Positions 7,585 to 15,959 of a stretch of 64,000 bases of DNA are shown one piece after another (the first letter of the stretch is position 1; every line of letters starts with the position of its first letter). The position numbers and the translations under genes are program-made. Location of the stretch: the NCBI RefSeq assembly GCF_009650765.1, contig NZ_CP045740.1, positions 372,001 to 436,000 on the forward strand. Reading direction: 5' to 3'. The notes beneath the pieces are model-generated. The model was given only the letters and a program-made list of their open reading frames with translations. It had not been told where the DNA came from and made no database searches. The stretch is from Streptomyces sp. SUK 48. GTDB taxonomy: Bacteria; Actinomycetota; Actinomycetes; Streptomycetales; Streptomycetaceae.

Positions 7585-8894
7585 GCCGCTCCCTCCCGCG
7601 AGCCGAGGTCGAGGGTGGCCGCCACGGTCCAGCCGCCGCCCGGGGCGGGGCCCGCGCTGAGGTGGCCGCCGTACAGCGCGACGCGCTCGCGCATGCCCGA
7701 CAGCCCCTGGCCGTCGGCGTGTCGGCCTGCCCGGACGGTCGTGCCGGTGTCACGGACCTGGATGCCGAGCCGGTCCTCCCCGACATCGATCGCGAGGTCG
7801 ACCCGGGTGCCGGCGCCCGCGTGCTTCAGGGTGTTCGTCATGGCCTCCTGCACGATCCGGTAGACGGTCAACTGGACGCCCCCGTCCAGGGCTTCGGCCT
7901 TCCCGGTGCTCCGGTAGACGACGTCGAGCCCGGCGGCTCGCACCCCGTGGCAGAGGGCGTCGAGGTCGGCGAGCCCGGGCTGCGGGCTGAGTTCGGGTCC
8001 GGCGGACGGGGCGTCGGTGTCCCGCAGCACACCGAGCACGCGCCGGAGTTCGGCGAGGGCCTGGCGGCCGGTGTCGCCGATGAGCCCGAGGGCCTCGGTA
8101 CCGCGCCCGGACCCGGCGGCGGTCGCACCGGCCGCGGCGCACACGCCCGCGTCCGCCAGGGTGATCACCACGGACAGGTGGTGGCCGACGATGTCGTGCA
8201 TCTCCCGTGCCACCCGGGCCCGTTCGGAGGCGGCGGCCAGCCTGCTGCGCTGGTCGCGCTCCGTCTCCAGGCGGGCCGCCCGGTCCCGCAGCGCGGCGAG
8301 CTGGGCGCGGCGGATCCGGATCACCAGGCCCAGCGCGAGGGCCGCGGTCGCCGTGCTCAGCAGGAAGAACAGCGTGTCCGTGACGGACACGACGACCGAG
8401 ACCCGCACCGCGACCAGCACGAGGGCGGCCCCCATCACCGCGCACGCCCAGGGCAGTTGGCGCGGTCTGCCGTGCAGGGCGAGGCTGTACAGGGCGATGA
8501 AGAGGGCGACGTCCGCGTGCAGGGCGGCGCCGAGGGCCCACTGGAGGACGAACACGGCGGCGACGGCCGCGAAGGCCGTCGCGGGGCGCCGTCTGCGCCA
8601 CAGCAGCGGCAGCACCAGGCCCGCCTGCGCGGCGAACATGGCGGCGACCGGCAGCCGGGTGAACGCGAGCCGGAAGCGGCGCGGCCCGTCGGCGTCGACG
8701 ACGCCGCCGTGCAGCAGGTCCGGCAGGCAGAACAGCAGGAAGACGACCGCCACCACGGCGGTGTCCAGCACCCAGGGCCGGGCCAGGTCGGCACCCCGCA
8801 GCCGCCGGCCGGCCCGGCCGAGCCGGGCGACCAGCGGCCCCATGGCGCCGAGTTCCTCCGCGACCGCCGCGGAGGCGGGAGGCAGGGTGGTCAT
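7581..8894 (-). CDS. Sensor histidine kinase, HisKA_3 type
   Basis: 437 residues from ATG 8894. An N-terminal membrane region with about five or six helices (about 42-62, 83-98, 105-140, 148-190) is followed by a coiled linker and the dimerisation box REMHDIVGHHLSV with phosphorylatable His233, then a HATPase domain (VQEAMTNTLKHAG N-box; VRDTG; GQGLSGMRERVALYGG). This is the NarL-partner kinase class. Fourteen nt separate it from the permease gene and it overlaps the response regulator. Confidence 0.95.
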   Translation of the reverse strand: MTTLPPASAAVAEELGAMGPLVARLGRAGRRLRGADLARPWVLDTAVVAVVFLLFCLPDLLHGGVVDADGPRRFRLAFTRLPVAAMFAAQAGLVLPLLWRRRRPATAFAAVAAVFVLQWALGAALHADVALFIALYSLALHGRPRQLPWACAVMGAALVLVAVRVSVVVSVTDTLFFLLSTATAALALGLVIRIRRAQLAALRDRAARLETERDQRSRLAAASERARVAREMHDIVGHHLSVVITLADAGVCAAAGATAAGSGRGTEALGLIGDTGRQALAELRRVLGVLRDTDAPSAGPELSPQPGLADLDALCHGVRAAGLDVVYRSTGKAEALDGGVQLTVYRIVQEAMTNTLKHAGAGTRVDLAIDVGEDRLGIQVRDTGTTVRAGRHADGQGLSGMRERVALYGGHLSAGPAPGGGWTVAATLDLGSREGAA

Positions 8895-8908
8895 GGCGCG
8901 GTTCCCGG

Positions 8909-9757
8909 TCAGACGTCCTCCCGCCGCAGCCGGTAGGCCGCCCCCGCCAGCGCGAGCGCGGTCCAGCCGAGGAAGACCAGCAGCCCGGCGCCGGGGGACA
9001 GCGAGGTGGCGTCGTGTGTGAGGGCGTACATCGCCTGGCCCGCGTTGCTCGGCAGGTAGGGGGCGATGTCGTCCTGCCAGGAGCTGGGCAGCAGGGAGGC
9101 GAGGCCGGGGACGAGCATGAAGCCGGCGACCAGGACCGAGATGCCGCCGGCCACCGAGCGCAGCAGGGCGCCGAGGGCCGTACCGATGACGCCGACGAGG
9201 CCGAGGTAGAGTCCGGCGCCCAGCAGGCCCCGGACGACGCCCGCGTGGCCGAGCGTCAGGGCGGCGGACGTGTCGGAGACGACGCGGCTGCCGACGAGGA
9301 AGGCGACGAACGCGCCGGCCGTGCCGACGGCGAGGGCGACCAGGCCGTACACGGCCGCCTTGGACCAGAGCACGGGCAGCCGGCGCGGTACGGCCGCCAT
9401 GGTGGAGCGGATCATGCCGGTGGAGTACTCCCCCGCCATGACCAGGACGCCGAGGACGCCGAGGGCGAGTTGGGCGAAGTTGGCGCCGAAGAGGGAGAGG
9501 CTGAGGGCCGTGGAGCGGGCGAAGTCCTTGTCCATGCGGGGTGAGCCGATCATGGACTGGTAGCGGTAGGAGGCGATGACGCCGAAGACGACGAGGAACA
9601 GCAGTCCCAGGCCGAGGGTGATCCAAGTGGAGCGCAGGGACCAGAGTTTGGCCCATTCGGAGGCCAGCACGCGGCGCCCGGTGACCCGGTAGGCGGGGCG
9701 GCCGGGCGCGGCCTCGGTGTTCCCCGCGGCTGAGGTGGTCTCGGTCAGGGTGCTCAT
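8909..9757 (-). CDS. ABC-2 type transporter permease
   Basis: 282 residues with six hydrophobic segments and the motif EWAKLWSLRSTWITL near residue 34, typical of the small ABC-2 permeases that pair with DrrA/BcrA-like ATPases. The centre contains VMAGEYSTGMIRSTMAAVPRR, a conserved feature of the family. Its ATG overlaps the ATPase stop by 4 nt, so the pair is translationally coupled. Probable export of a lipid or peptide antibiotic-like substrate; the substrate is not predictable. Confidence 0.92.
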   Translation of the reverse strand: MSTLTETTSAAGNTEAAPGRPAYRVTGRRVLASEWAKLWSLRSTWITLGLGLLFLVVFGVIASYRYQSMIGSPRMDKDFARSTALSLSLFGANFAQLALGVLGVLVMAGEYSTGMIRSTMAAVPRRLPVLWSKAAVYGLVALAVGTAGAFVAFLVGSRVVSDTSAALTLGHAGVVRGLLGAGLYLGLVGVIGTALGALLRSVAGGISVLVAGFMLVPGLASLLPSSWQDDIAPYLPSNAGQAMYALTHDATSLSPGAGLLVFLGWTALALAGAAYRLRREDV

Positions 9758-10713
9758 GCGGCGCTCCCGGTGCGGTCGGTGCGGGTGCCGGCGGTGTCGC
9801 CGCCGTGCGTGCCTCCGTGGTACTCGACGGAGTCCCTGGTCAGGTCCATGAAGGCCGATTCCAGGGACACCGCCTTGGTGCTCAGTTCGAACAGGGGGAT
9901 GCCGTGCTCGGCGGCCTTCAGCCCGATCTCCCGGGCGCTCACCCCGCTGACCTGGAGTTCCTCCGCGCCGCCCCGGCCGGTGATCTCCACGCCCGGCCCG
10001 GCGAGCACCTCCCGCAGCCGTCCCGGGTCCTCGGTGGCGACCCGGACGGTGTCACCGCCCGCCTCGCGCACCAGGTCCCGTACGGTCGTGTCGGCGAGCA
10101 GCCGCCCCCGGCCCACGACGATCAGATGGTCCGCGACCTGCGCGACCTCGCTCATCAGGTGGGAGGACACGAAGACCGTGCGGCCCTCCGCGGCGAGCGA
10201 GGTGAGCAGGTTGCGGATCCACAAGACGCCCTCGGGGTCGAGGCCGTTGACCGGCTCGTCCAGCATCACCGTGCGGGGGTCGCCGAGCAGGGCCGCGGCG
10301 ATGCCGAGCCGCTGGCCCATGCCGAGCGAGAAGGAACCGGCCCGCTGGCCGGCGACGTCGCCGAGCCCGGCGAGCCGGACGACCTCGTCCACGCGGCGGC
10401 GCGGGATGCCGTGGGTCAGCGCGAGCGCCCGCAGATGCTGGTAGGCCGAGCGGCCGGGGTGCACGGACTTGGCCTCCAGCAGGGCGCCGACCTCCTGGAG
10501 CGGGGCGCGGTGACCGGCGTAGCGGCGGCCGTTGACGGTGACGGAGCCGCTCGTCGGGGCGTCGAGACCGACGATCATGCGCATGGTGGTGGACTTCCCG
10601 GCGCCGTTCGGGCCCAGGAATCCGGTGACGGTGCCGGGCTTGACGACGAAGTCCAGTCCGTCGACCGCCGTCTTCTCGCCGTACCTCTTGGTCAGTCCTC
10701 GTGCCTCGATCAT
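9754..10713 (-). CDS. ABC transporter ATP-binding protein (DrrA/BcrA-like)
   Basis: 319 residues. Walker A GPNGAGKST (34-42), signature FSLGMGQR (an altered LSGGQ as common in this subfamily), Walker B TVMLDEP and the H-loop VSSH. A C-terminal extension of about 90 residues follows the ATPase core. ATG 10713 has GAGGGAG 6-7 nt upstream. It is the first gene of a four-gene operon (ATPase, permease, kinase, regulator), an arrangement typical of self-protection or cell-envelope stress systems. Confidence 0.95.
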   Translation of the reverse strand: MIEARGLTKRYGEKTAVDGLDFVVKPGTVTGFLGPNGAGKSTTMRMIVGLDAPTSGSVTVNGRRYAGHRAPLQEVGALLEAKSVHPGRSAYQHLRALALTHGIPRRRVDEVVRLAGLGDVAGQRAGSFSLGMGQRLGIAAALLGDPRTVMLDEPVNGLDPEGVLWIRNLLTSLAAEGRTVFVSSHLMSEVAQVADHLIVVGRGRLLADTTVRDLVREAGGDTVRVATEDPGRLREVLAGPGVEITGRGGAEELQVSGVSAREIGLKAAEHGIPLFELSTKAVSLESAFMDLTRDSVEYHGGTHGGDTAGTRTDRTGSAA

Positions 10714-11119
10714 GCGGGCTCCCTCTGTCGCGGATCGCGGCGTCCGTCGCGCCCTCGGGGCGGCGGCGTCCGTCACGTCTGACGTCTCATCCGCAACGCT
10801 AGGCCGCGAAAGCCAGCAAACCCGTGGTACTGGGGGCTGAACGGAGCAGAAGGGGCGGTACCGGGGTGCTACGCCCAGCCGCCGCGCCCATCCGGGCCGC
10901 GGTGGTGGCGGTGGTGCCGTGCGCCGTGCGCGGGGCGTCCGGGACGGCGGCGACCGGGGAGACGGGACCGGGCGACGGGGCAGGGCGGCTCGAATCGGCC
11001 GTGTGCGCCGGGGCGGTGGCCGTGGTCCGCTCGGCCGAACGGGCGGTGAGCACCATGTGCCCGCTGCCGGCGGCGGCCTCGGTGAGGCCGGCGCGGCCCA
11101 GCGCGGGCGGGTGGGCGGC
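10714..11119. other. Intergenic region upstream of the ABC/TCS operon
   Basis: About 400 nt. Frames here are low-complexity Ala/Gly/Arg sequence on both strands and none resembles a protein. A run GACGTCTGACGTCTC near 10777-10791 could be an operator of the operon, but nothing is certain. Confidence 0.35.
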
Positions 11120-11572
11120 TCAGGCGGAGAGGCTCGCGGCGAGGGTGGCGCCGAGTTCCCAGCATGCCTCCGTGTCGGCCCGGCCGGGTTCACCCGTGAC
11201 GGTGACCGGCTCGGCCGCGCGGCGCCAGCCGAGGCCGGTGGTGATGGTGTCCAGGGCGCGCGCCGCGCCGGTGACGTCGTTGCCCCCGTGGACGTAGGAG
11301 CCGAAGGGGCGGCCGCGGGTCTCGTCCAGGCAGGGGTAGTAGATCTGGTCGAAGAAGTGTTTGAGGGCGCCGGAGAGGTAGCCGAGGTTCGCGGGGGTGC
11401 CGAGGAGGTAGCCGTCGGCTTCGAGGACGTCGGTGGCGGTGGCCGCGAGGGCGGCGCGGCGCACCACCCGGACGCCCTCGATCTCGGGTGCGGTGGCGCC
11501 GGAGACGACGGCCTCGAACAGGGCCTGGCAGTTGGGCGACGGGGTGTGGTGGACGATCAGCAAGGTGGGCAC
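11120..11572 (-). CDS. Flavodoxin-like / NADPH-dependent FMN reductase family protein
   Basis: 150 residues. Begins with the flavodoxin beta1/P-loop VPTLLIVHHTPSPNCQALFEAV, then ADGYLLGTPANLGYLSGALKHFFDQIY, the second FMN-contact loop, and GRPFGSYVHGGNDVTGAARALD. It likely binds FMN and reduces a quinone-like or iron substrate, or serves as an electron carrier. GTG 11572 is chosen because it starts the first beta strand; an in-frame ATG at 11608 would add 12 residues. It lies divergent to the methyltransferase. Confidence 0.85.
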   Translation of the reverse strand: MPTLLIVHHTPSPNCQALFEAVVSGATAPEIEGVRVVRRAALAATATDVLEADGYLLGTPANLGYLSGALKHFFDQIYYPCLDETRGRPFGSYVHGGNDVTGAARALDTITTGLGWRRAAEPVTVTGEPGRADTEACWELGATLAASLSA

Positions 11573-11735
11573 CCCCGCACCCTGCCGGGTCCGGCGCGCG
11601 GTACGCAAACGCGCCGCCGGTCCGTGCCGTTGTGGGCGCGCGGGCGGGGTGCGAGGATGCCCGGCGTCGGCGCCGTACGGGTGCCGTACGGGTCGGTGCC
11701 GTAGGGGTCGGCGCCGCGCGACGGGAGGAGCCGTG

Positions 11736-12386
11736 GTGGCCGAGGACGAGCGCCGGGTGCCGGCGGCCGTGGTGTTCGACGCGCTGGGCCTCGACTACGA
11801 GAAGGCGTTCGCCTCCTCCGCCGCGCACCGGGCGTCCCTGGGGTGGCTGCTGGAGCGGCTGGCGCCGGGCAGCCGGGTGCTGGACGTGGGCTGCGGGACG
11901 GGGCGGCCGACCGCGCGGACCCTGGCGGACGCGGGGCACCGGGTGCTCGGGGTCGACGTGTCCCCGGTGATGGTGGAGCTGGCGGCACGGCAGGTGCCGG
12001 AGGCCGAGTTCCGGCACGCCGACATCCGCGAACTCCCTCTGGAGGACGGTTCGTTCGACGCGGCCTGCGCCTACTTCTCGCTGCTCCAGATGGACCGGTC
12101 CGAGCAGGAGGCCGTGGTGGGCCGGCTCGCGCGGGCGGTACGGCCCGGCGGGTTCGTGGTGCTGGCGACCGTGCCCGTCGACATCGAGGGCGCCGAGGGT
12201 CTCTTCATGGGGCAGCCGGTGCGGGTGACGAGCTTCGGCGCGGACGCGTTCAGGGAGGTGGCGGGGCGGGCCGGGCTCGCCGTACTGGGCGAGGAGCGTA
12301 CGGAGTTCGCGCCGGCGCATCCCGAGGCCGTACCGGAGCCGCATCTGTTCCTGCACTGCCGGCGACCCGGGAAGCCCGCGCGGTAG
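11736..12386 (+). CDS. Class I SAM-dependent methyltransferase
   Basis: About 217 residues. Motif I is VLDVGCGTGRPT near residue 42, followed by VLGVDVSPVMVELA (motif II, acidic end), HADIRELPLEDGSFD (post I) and the RAVRPGGFVVLATV strand. It is the Methyltransf_11/25 small-molecule type; the substrate is not predictable. Two adjacent GTG codons at 11733 and 11736 follow GGAGG; 11736 has the better 7-nt spacing. Confidence 0.88.
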   Translation: MAEDERRVPAAVVFDALGLDYEKAFASSAAHRASLGWLLERLAPGSRVLDVGCGTGRPTARTLADAGHRVLGVDVSPVMVELAARQVPEAEFRHADIRELPLEDGSFDAACAYFSLLQMDRSEQEAVVGRLARAVRPGGFVVLATVPVDIEGAEGLFMGQPVRVTSFGADAFREVAGRAGLAVLGEERTEFAPAHPEAVPEPHLFLHCRRPGKPAR

Positions 12387-12424
12387 CCTCCGGCCCTCCC
12401 CGAGGGCCCCGGGCCCTAACTGGG

Positions 12425-12464
12425 AGCCCCTGGTCTTCCTCAAGAGCCTCTGGTCTTGCTCAAG
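12425..12464. repeat. 20-bp imperfect tandem duplication
   Basis: Two copies of AGCCCCTGGTCTTCCTCAAG-type sequence lie head to tail (12425-12444 and 12445-12464) with two mismatches, just upstream of the next gene. Possibly a duplicated operator, or a slippage product. Confidence 0.7.
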
Positions 12465-12505
12465 CCGCTTGGCGCACGGAGCTCTTGGCGGCGAGGATGA
12501 TCAAC

Positions 12506-12841
12506 ATGATGGGAATCGCGGGTCTGAACAGGAAGCACGACCACCTGCTGGTCATCCGGGACGCGGAGGTGGTGGCCTCGGCGCTCCGCGAGGCGCTGGC
12601 GCAGGCGTCGCCCGAGGAGCGCCCGGGCCTGGAACGTGCCGTCGCGCTGGTCGAGTCGGCCGCGGGCGCCACCGAGGGCAAGCTGCGCGCCGACTGGACC
12701 CGCGCCCGGCTGGCCGCCGTCGGCTTCACGGGCGACCTGTCCTCGGTCGCGGCGGTCAAGGCCCTGCGCCAGGCGGAGCCGGGGCTGAGCCTGCTGGCGG
12801 CGGTGCAGCTCCAGAAGGAGGCGCTGACCCAACCGGAGTGA
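12506..12841 (+). CDS. Hypothetical protein
   Basis: 111 residues from ATG 12506 (GAGG 9 nt upstream; in-frame ATGs at 12497 and 12509 are alternatives). Opens MMGIAGLNRKHDHLLVIRD, then three amphipathic helices rich in Ala/Glu/Leu (EVVASALREALAQ, RPGLERAVALVESAA, SSVAAVKALRQAEPGLSLLAAVQLQKEA). Codon use is that of a real gene. No family recognised; soluble, probably cytoplasmic. Confidence 0.7.
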   Translation: MMGIAGLNRKHDHLLVIRDAEVVASALREALAQASPEERPGLERAVALVESAAGATEGKLRADWTRARLAAVGFTGDLSSVAAVKALRQAEPGLSLLAAVQLQKEALTQPE

Positions 12842-12973
12842 TCCGGGCGGGTGTGCGTCGCCGCCGAGGGGGCGGGAAGCCCTGGCCGAGTCCGATGATC
12901 GTCGGCGTGCACGCGCCGACGGTGTCCCCGGCCGGTCGATGCCTCTCCGGGGACACGGACGCGAGTGCCTCGT

Positions 12974-13426
12974 TCAGACCTCGCCGCGCCAGGCGCCGGT
13001 CTCGGTACCGCCACGGGACTCGATGTACCCCTTGAAGCGCTTCAGGTCACCCGTGGCCTGCCGCTTGACGAATCCGAGCTTGTCCCCGACGGTCTCCGCC
13101 AGACCTTCGGGCTCGTAGTCGAGCTGAAGCATGACCTTGGTGGTGTGGTCGTCGATGTAGTGGAAGGTGACGACGCCGGCCTGGTGGGCCTCGCCGCCGA
13201 TGGAGGTCCAAGCGACCCGCTCGTCCGGGATCTGCTCGGTGATCTCCGCGTCGAACTCCCGCTCCACCCCGCCGATCTTCGTCTTCCAGTGGGTGAGGGT
13301 GTCGGTGCGCTGCTCGATGCGCTCGACACCGTCCATGAACTGCGGGAAGTCCTCGAACTGCGTCCACTGGTTGTAGGCGGCGGTGACGGGGACGTGGACC
13401 TCGATGGATTCTTCGACCTGGGACAT
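12974..13426 (-). CDS. SRPBCC family protein (cyclase/dehydrase-like)
   Basis: 150 residues. The opening MSQVEESIEVHVPVTAAYNQWTQFEDFPQFMDGVERIEQ is the START-like polyketide cyclase/dehydrase pattern, followed by the beta-sheet core (WKTKIGGVEREFDAEITEQIPDERVAW, GVVTFHYIDDHTTKVMLQLDYEP) and the terminal helix. These are abundant Streptomyces proteins, often stress-induced, thought to bind lipids or aromatic ligands. AAAGGG precedes the ATG. Single-gene unit. Confidence 0.9.
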   Translation of the reverse strand: MSQVEESIEVHVPVTAAYNQWTQFEDFPQFMDGVERIEQRTDTLTHWKTKIGGVEREFDAEITEQIPDERVAWTSIGGEAHQAGVVTFHYIDDHTTKVMLQLDYEPEGLAETVGDKLGFVKRQATGDLKRFKGYIESRGGTETGAWRGEV

Positions 13427-13654
13427 GAGCGGCCCTTTCTTCGCTGTGACGGGTGTGGTCAGTGGGCCGGGTTTCCAGCTCCGCGAGCGGTCATGCCTAC
13501 GATCACCCGCGGTCTGCCGGCCGCAGCCGTGGACCAGCGGCCGGCAGAGCGGAAACCGGCACCTCAGGGCCCCTCAGGGTTTCTCAGGTGGGCCGGGTCG
13601 TGGACTCGGCGGGTCGGGTGACGGCGCAGCACGCGAGGCCGACCAGAAGCATGG

Positions 13655-13900
13655 CGGCATCGGCGCCCCGAGGCCGGCCCCCGGGGCGGGCAGCCACGCG
13701 AGGGAGCCGGTGCCCACGGTCAGCAGGGCGAAGCCCAGGGCCGCGATCGTCCGGGGGCTGGTGGTGCCGGACCGCCTGCCCGCCACCCGCGCACACAGCG
13801 AGGACAGCGCGAACATGGGGACCGTGGCCGCTCCGGCGGCCGGGGGCGGTAGCCGAGATCGCTCCGCAGATAGAACGCGCGGATGCCGGGGACGGCGCCC
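13655..13900 (-). pseudogene. MFS transporter remnant
   Basis: Two frame-shifted pieces of an MFS drug exporter remain: GIRAFYLRSDLGYRP (the end of one periplasmic loop/helix) and, one frame over, AAGAATVPMFALSSLC followed by ARVAGRRSG-TTSPRT and a helix ending AWLPAPGAGLG. Inserting a single C in the C run near 13846-13850 joins them. Only about 80 of the roughly 400-500 residues of a transporter are present, so it is a deletion remnant and not just a sequencing slip. Confidence 0.6.
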
Positions 13901-13977
13901 GTGGGGGCTCGCGGGCGGGCGGGAAGACGTGGCCCGGCAGCCCGGGATCAAAGGCCATAAGGCGACCCTAGGGATGC

Positions 13978-13994
13978 CATAAGATGTACTTATG
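13978..13994. promoter_or_regulatory. CATAAG-N5-CTTATG dyad
   Basis: A perfect 6-bp inverted repeat with a 5-nt centre in the AT-rich stretch 90 nt upstream of the ferredoxin reductase ATG. Size and symmetry are like a MarR/TetR-type operator; the binder is unknown. Confidence 0.4.
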
Positions 13995-14022
13995 AGGTCA
14001 TAGGTGGGACCCGCGTACCAAC

Positions 14023-14041
14023 TTAGGTCTGCCTTAGCTTA
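14023..14041. promoter_or_regulatory. DmdR/IdeR-type iron box
   Basis: The 19-mer TTAGGTCTGCCTTAGCTTA matches the Streptomyces DmdR iron box (TTAGGTTAGGCTCACCTAA or its complement) at 14 of 19 positions and keeps the TTAGGT and GCCT cores. It lies about 45 nt upstream of the fprA start, so iron-dependent repression of the reductase is inferred. Confidence 0.5.
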
Positions 14042-14086
14042 GGCTTCCCGATCGAGTCGACTTTTTCACTCGAAGGGAATCTGATC

Positions 14087-15451
14087 ATGCCGCGCCCCCT
14101 GCGGGTAGCCATCGTCGGAGCCGGCCCCGCCGGGATCTACGCCGCCGACGCCCTGCTCAAGTCCGAGGTGGCCGCCGACCCCGGCGTGTCCATCGACCTC
14201 TTCGAGCGCATGCCCGCCCCCTTCGGTCTGATCCGCTACGGCGTCGCGCCGGACCACCCGCGTATCAAGGGCATCGTCACCGCCCTGCGCCAGGTGCTGG
14301 ACAAGCCGCAGATCCGGCTGTTCGGCAACGTCGACTACCCGACGGACATCAGCCTGGACGACCTGCGCGACTTCTACGACGCGGTGATCTTCTCCACCGG
14401 CGCCATGGCCGACCGCGCGCTGTCCATACCCGGCGTCGACCTGGACGGCTCCTACGGCGCCGCCGACTTCGTCTCCTGGTACGACGGCCACCCGGACGTG
14501 CCGCGCACCTGGCCGCTGGAGGCCGAGAAGGTCGCGGTGCTCGGCGTCGGCAACGTGGCCCTGGACGTGGCCCGCGTCCTCGCCAAGACCGCGGACGAGC
14601 TGCTGCCGACCGAGATCCCGCAGAACGTCTACGACGGTCTGAAGGCCAACAAGGCCCTGGAGATCCACGTCTTCGGCCGCCGGGGCCCCGCCCAGGCGAA
14701 GTTCAGCCCGATGGAGCTGCGCGAGCTGGACCACTCCCCCAACATCGAGGTCATCGTCGACCCCGAGGACATCGACTACGACGCCGGCTCGATCGAGACC
14801 CGGCGGGGCAACAAGCAGGCCGACATGGTCGCCAAGACCCTGGAGAACTGGGCGATCCGGGACGTCGGCGATCGCCCGCACAAACTGTTCCTGCACTTCT
14901 TCGAGTCCCCCGCGGAGATCCTCGGCGAGGACGGCAGGGTCGTCGGCCTGCGCACCGAGCGCACCGCCCTCGACGGCACCGGCAACGTCAAGGGCACCGG
15001 CGAGTTCAAGGACTGGGACGTCACCGCCGTCTACCGCGCGGTCGGCTACCTCTCCGAGAAGCTGCCCAAGTTGCCCTGGGACCTCGGCTCGGGCACCGTC
15101 CCGGACGAGGGCGGCCGGGTCATCGAGGAGGGCGGCACCCACCTGCAGTCCACCTATGTCACCGGCTGGATCCGGCGTGGCCCCGTCGGCCTCATCGGCC
15201 ACACCAAGGGCGACGCCAACGAGACGGTGTCCCACCTGCTCGCCGACCACGCGGACGGCCGGCTGCACACCCCCGCCTCGCCCGCGCCGGAGGCCGTGGA
15301 CGCCTTCCTCGCCGAGCGGAACGTCCGCTACACCACGTGGGAGGGCTGGCACCGGCTGGACGCCGCCGAGCGCGCCCTGGGCGAGCCGCAGGGCCGCGAG
15401 CGCGTGAAGATCGTCGAGCGCGAGGACATGCTGCGCGAGAGCGGCGCGTGA
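14087..15451 (+). CDS. fprA: Ferredoxin/flavodoxin-NADP+ reductase, FprA type
   Basis: 454 residues, the length of the adrenodoxin-reductase-like FprA family. FAD-binding VAIVGAGPAGIYAADALL at the N-terminus, the family segment PAPFGLIRYGVAPDHPRIKGI, NADP-binding VAVLGVGNVALDVARVL near 155, GRRGPAQAKFSPMELREL, and TGWIRRGPVGLIGHTKGDANET close to the C-terminus. It transfers electrons between NADPH and ferredoxin, supplying P450s or iron-reducing systems. GAAGGGAAT precedes ATG 14087. The upstream iron box suggests expression when iron is scarce. Confidence 0.95.
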   Translation: MPRPLRVAIVGAGPAGIYAADALLKSEVAADPGVSIDLFERMPAPFGLIRYGVAPDHPRIKGIVTALRQVLDKPQIRLFGNVDYPTDISLDDLRDFYDAVIFSTGAMADRALSIPGVDLDGSYGAADFVSWYDGHPDVPRTWPLEAEKVAVLGVGNVALDVARVLAKTADELLPTEIPQNVYDGLKANKALEIHVFGRRGPAQAKFSPMELRELDHSPNIEVIVDPEDIDYDAGSIETRRGNKQADMVAKTLENWAIRDVGDRPHKLFLHFFESPAEILGEDGRVVGLRTERTALDGTGNVKGTGEFKDWDVTAVYRAVGYLSEKLPKLPWDLGSGTVPDEGGRVIEEGGTHLQSTYVTGWIRRGPVGLIGHTKGDANETVSHLLADHADGRLHTPASPAPEAVDAFLAERNVRYTTWEGWHRLDAAERALGEPQGRERVKIVEREDMLRESGA

Positions 15452-15959
15452 GCCTTGCCGGGCGCCACCTCGGCCGGGGCTGAGCCTCGGCCGGGGGCTC
15501 GGCCCCGTCCGCCGCGACCGGACCCGGCCCTGCGCCACGGCTGAACCCCGCCCGCGGGCGGGTGGCCGTCGAGCAGGGCGCGGGTGCGGGCTCGTCGTGG
15601 CTGGTCGCGCGATTCCCCGCGCCCGTGGGGGACCGCCCCGCCGTCGGCCGGGAAGCCGACGCCTTCCGGCATCGCCCGACGTCTCCCGACAGCATTCGCG
15701 GAGACGCCGCCCCGCAGGCCCGGCGCTCGCGCTCCCCACACCCCGCGTGTGCGGGGCGCGGGCGCACACCGGCGCGCGAAACCCGGGGTGAACGACCGGC
15801 GCGCCCCGGCGGAAGCGACCTGCGCGCCCCGTCCGAAGACGCTCCCGCGCAACCCCCGGCGAGGAACACGCGCCGCGCGCGGGCACGGGGCGGTCTACGT
15901 TTCCCCGGGGCGAACCGTGATACTGGGAGGCGCACCCGCCCCCATCAGCAGATTGGCTT
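15452..15959. other. Intergenic region after fprA
   Basis: About 508 nt of very GC-rich sequence with several short hairpins (for example CCCCGC-GTGT-GCGGGG near 15741-15756). No credible gene. A TGATACTGG sequence at 15917-15925 may be the -10 region of the following gene. Confidence 0.4.

Noticed and set aside
10824..11297. Plus-strand frame upstream of the flavodoxin-like gene
   Set aside because: Low-complexity Ala/Arg/Gly sequence without ribosome site, partly antisense to a real gene.
15735..15770. CCCCGC-GTGT-GCGGGG hairpin resembling a CRISPR repeat
   Set aside because: Only one copy and no spacer array or cas genes; GC-rich hairpins like this are common here.
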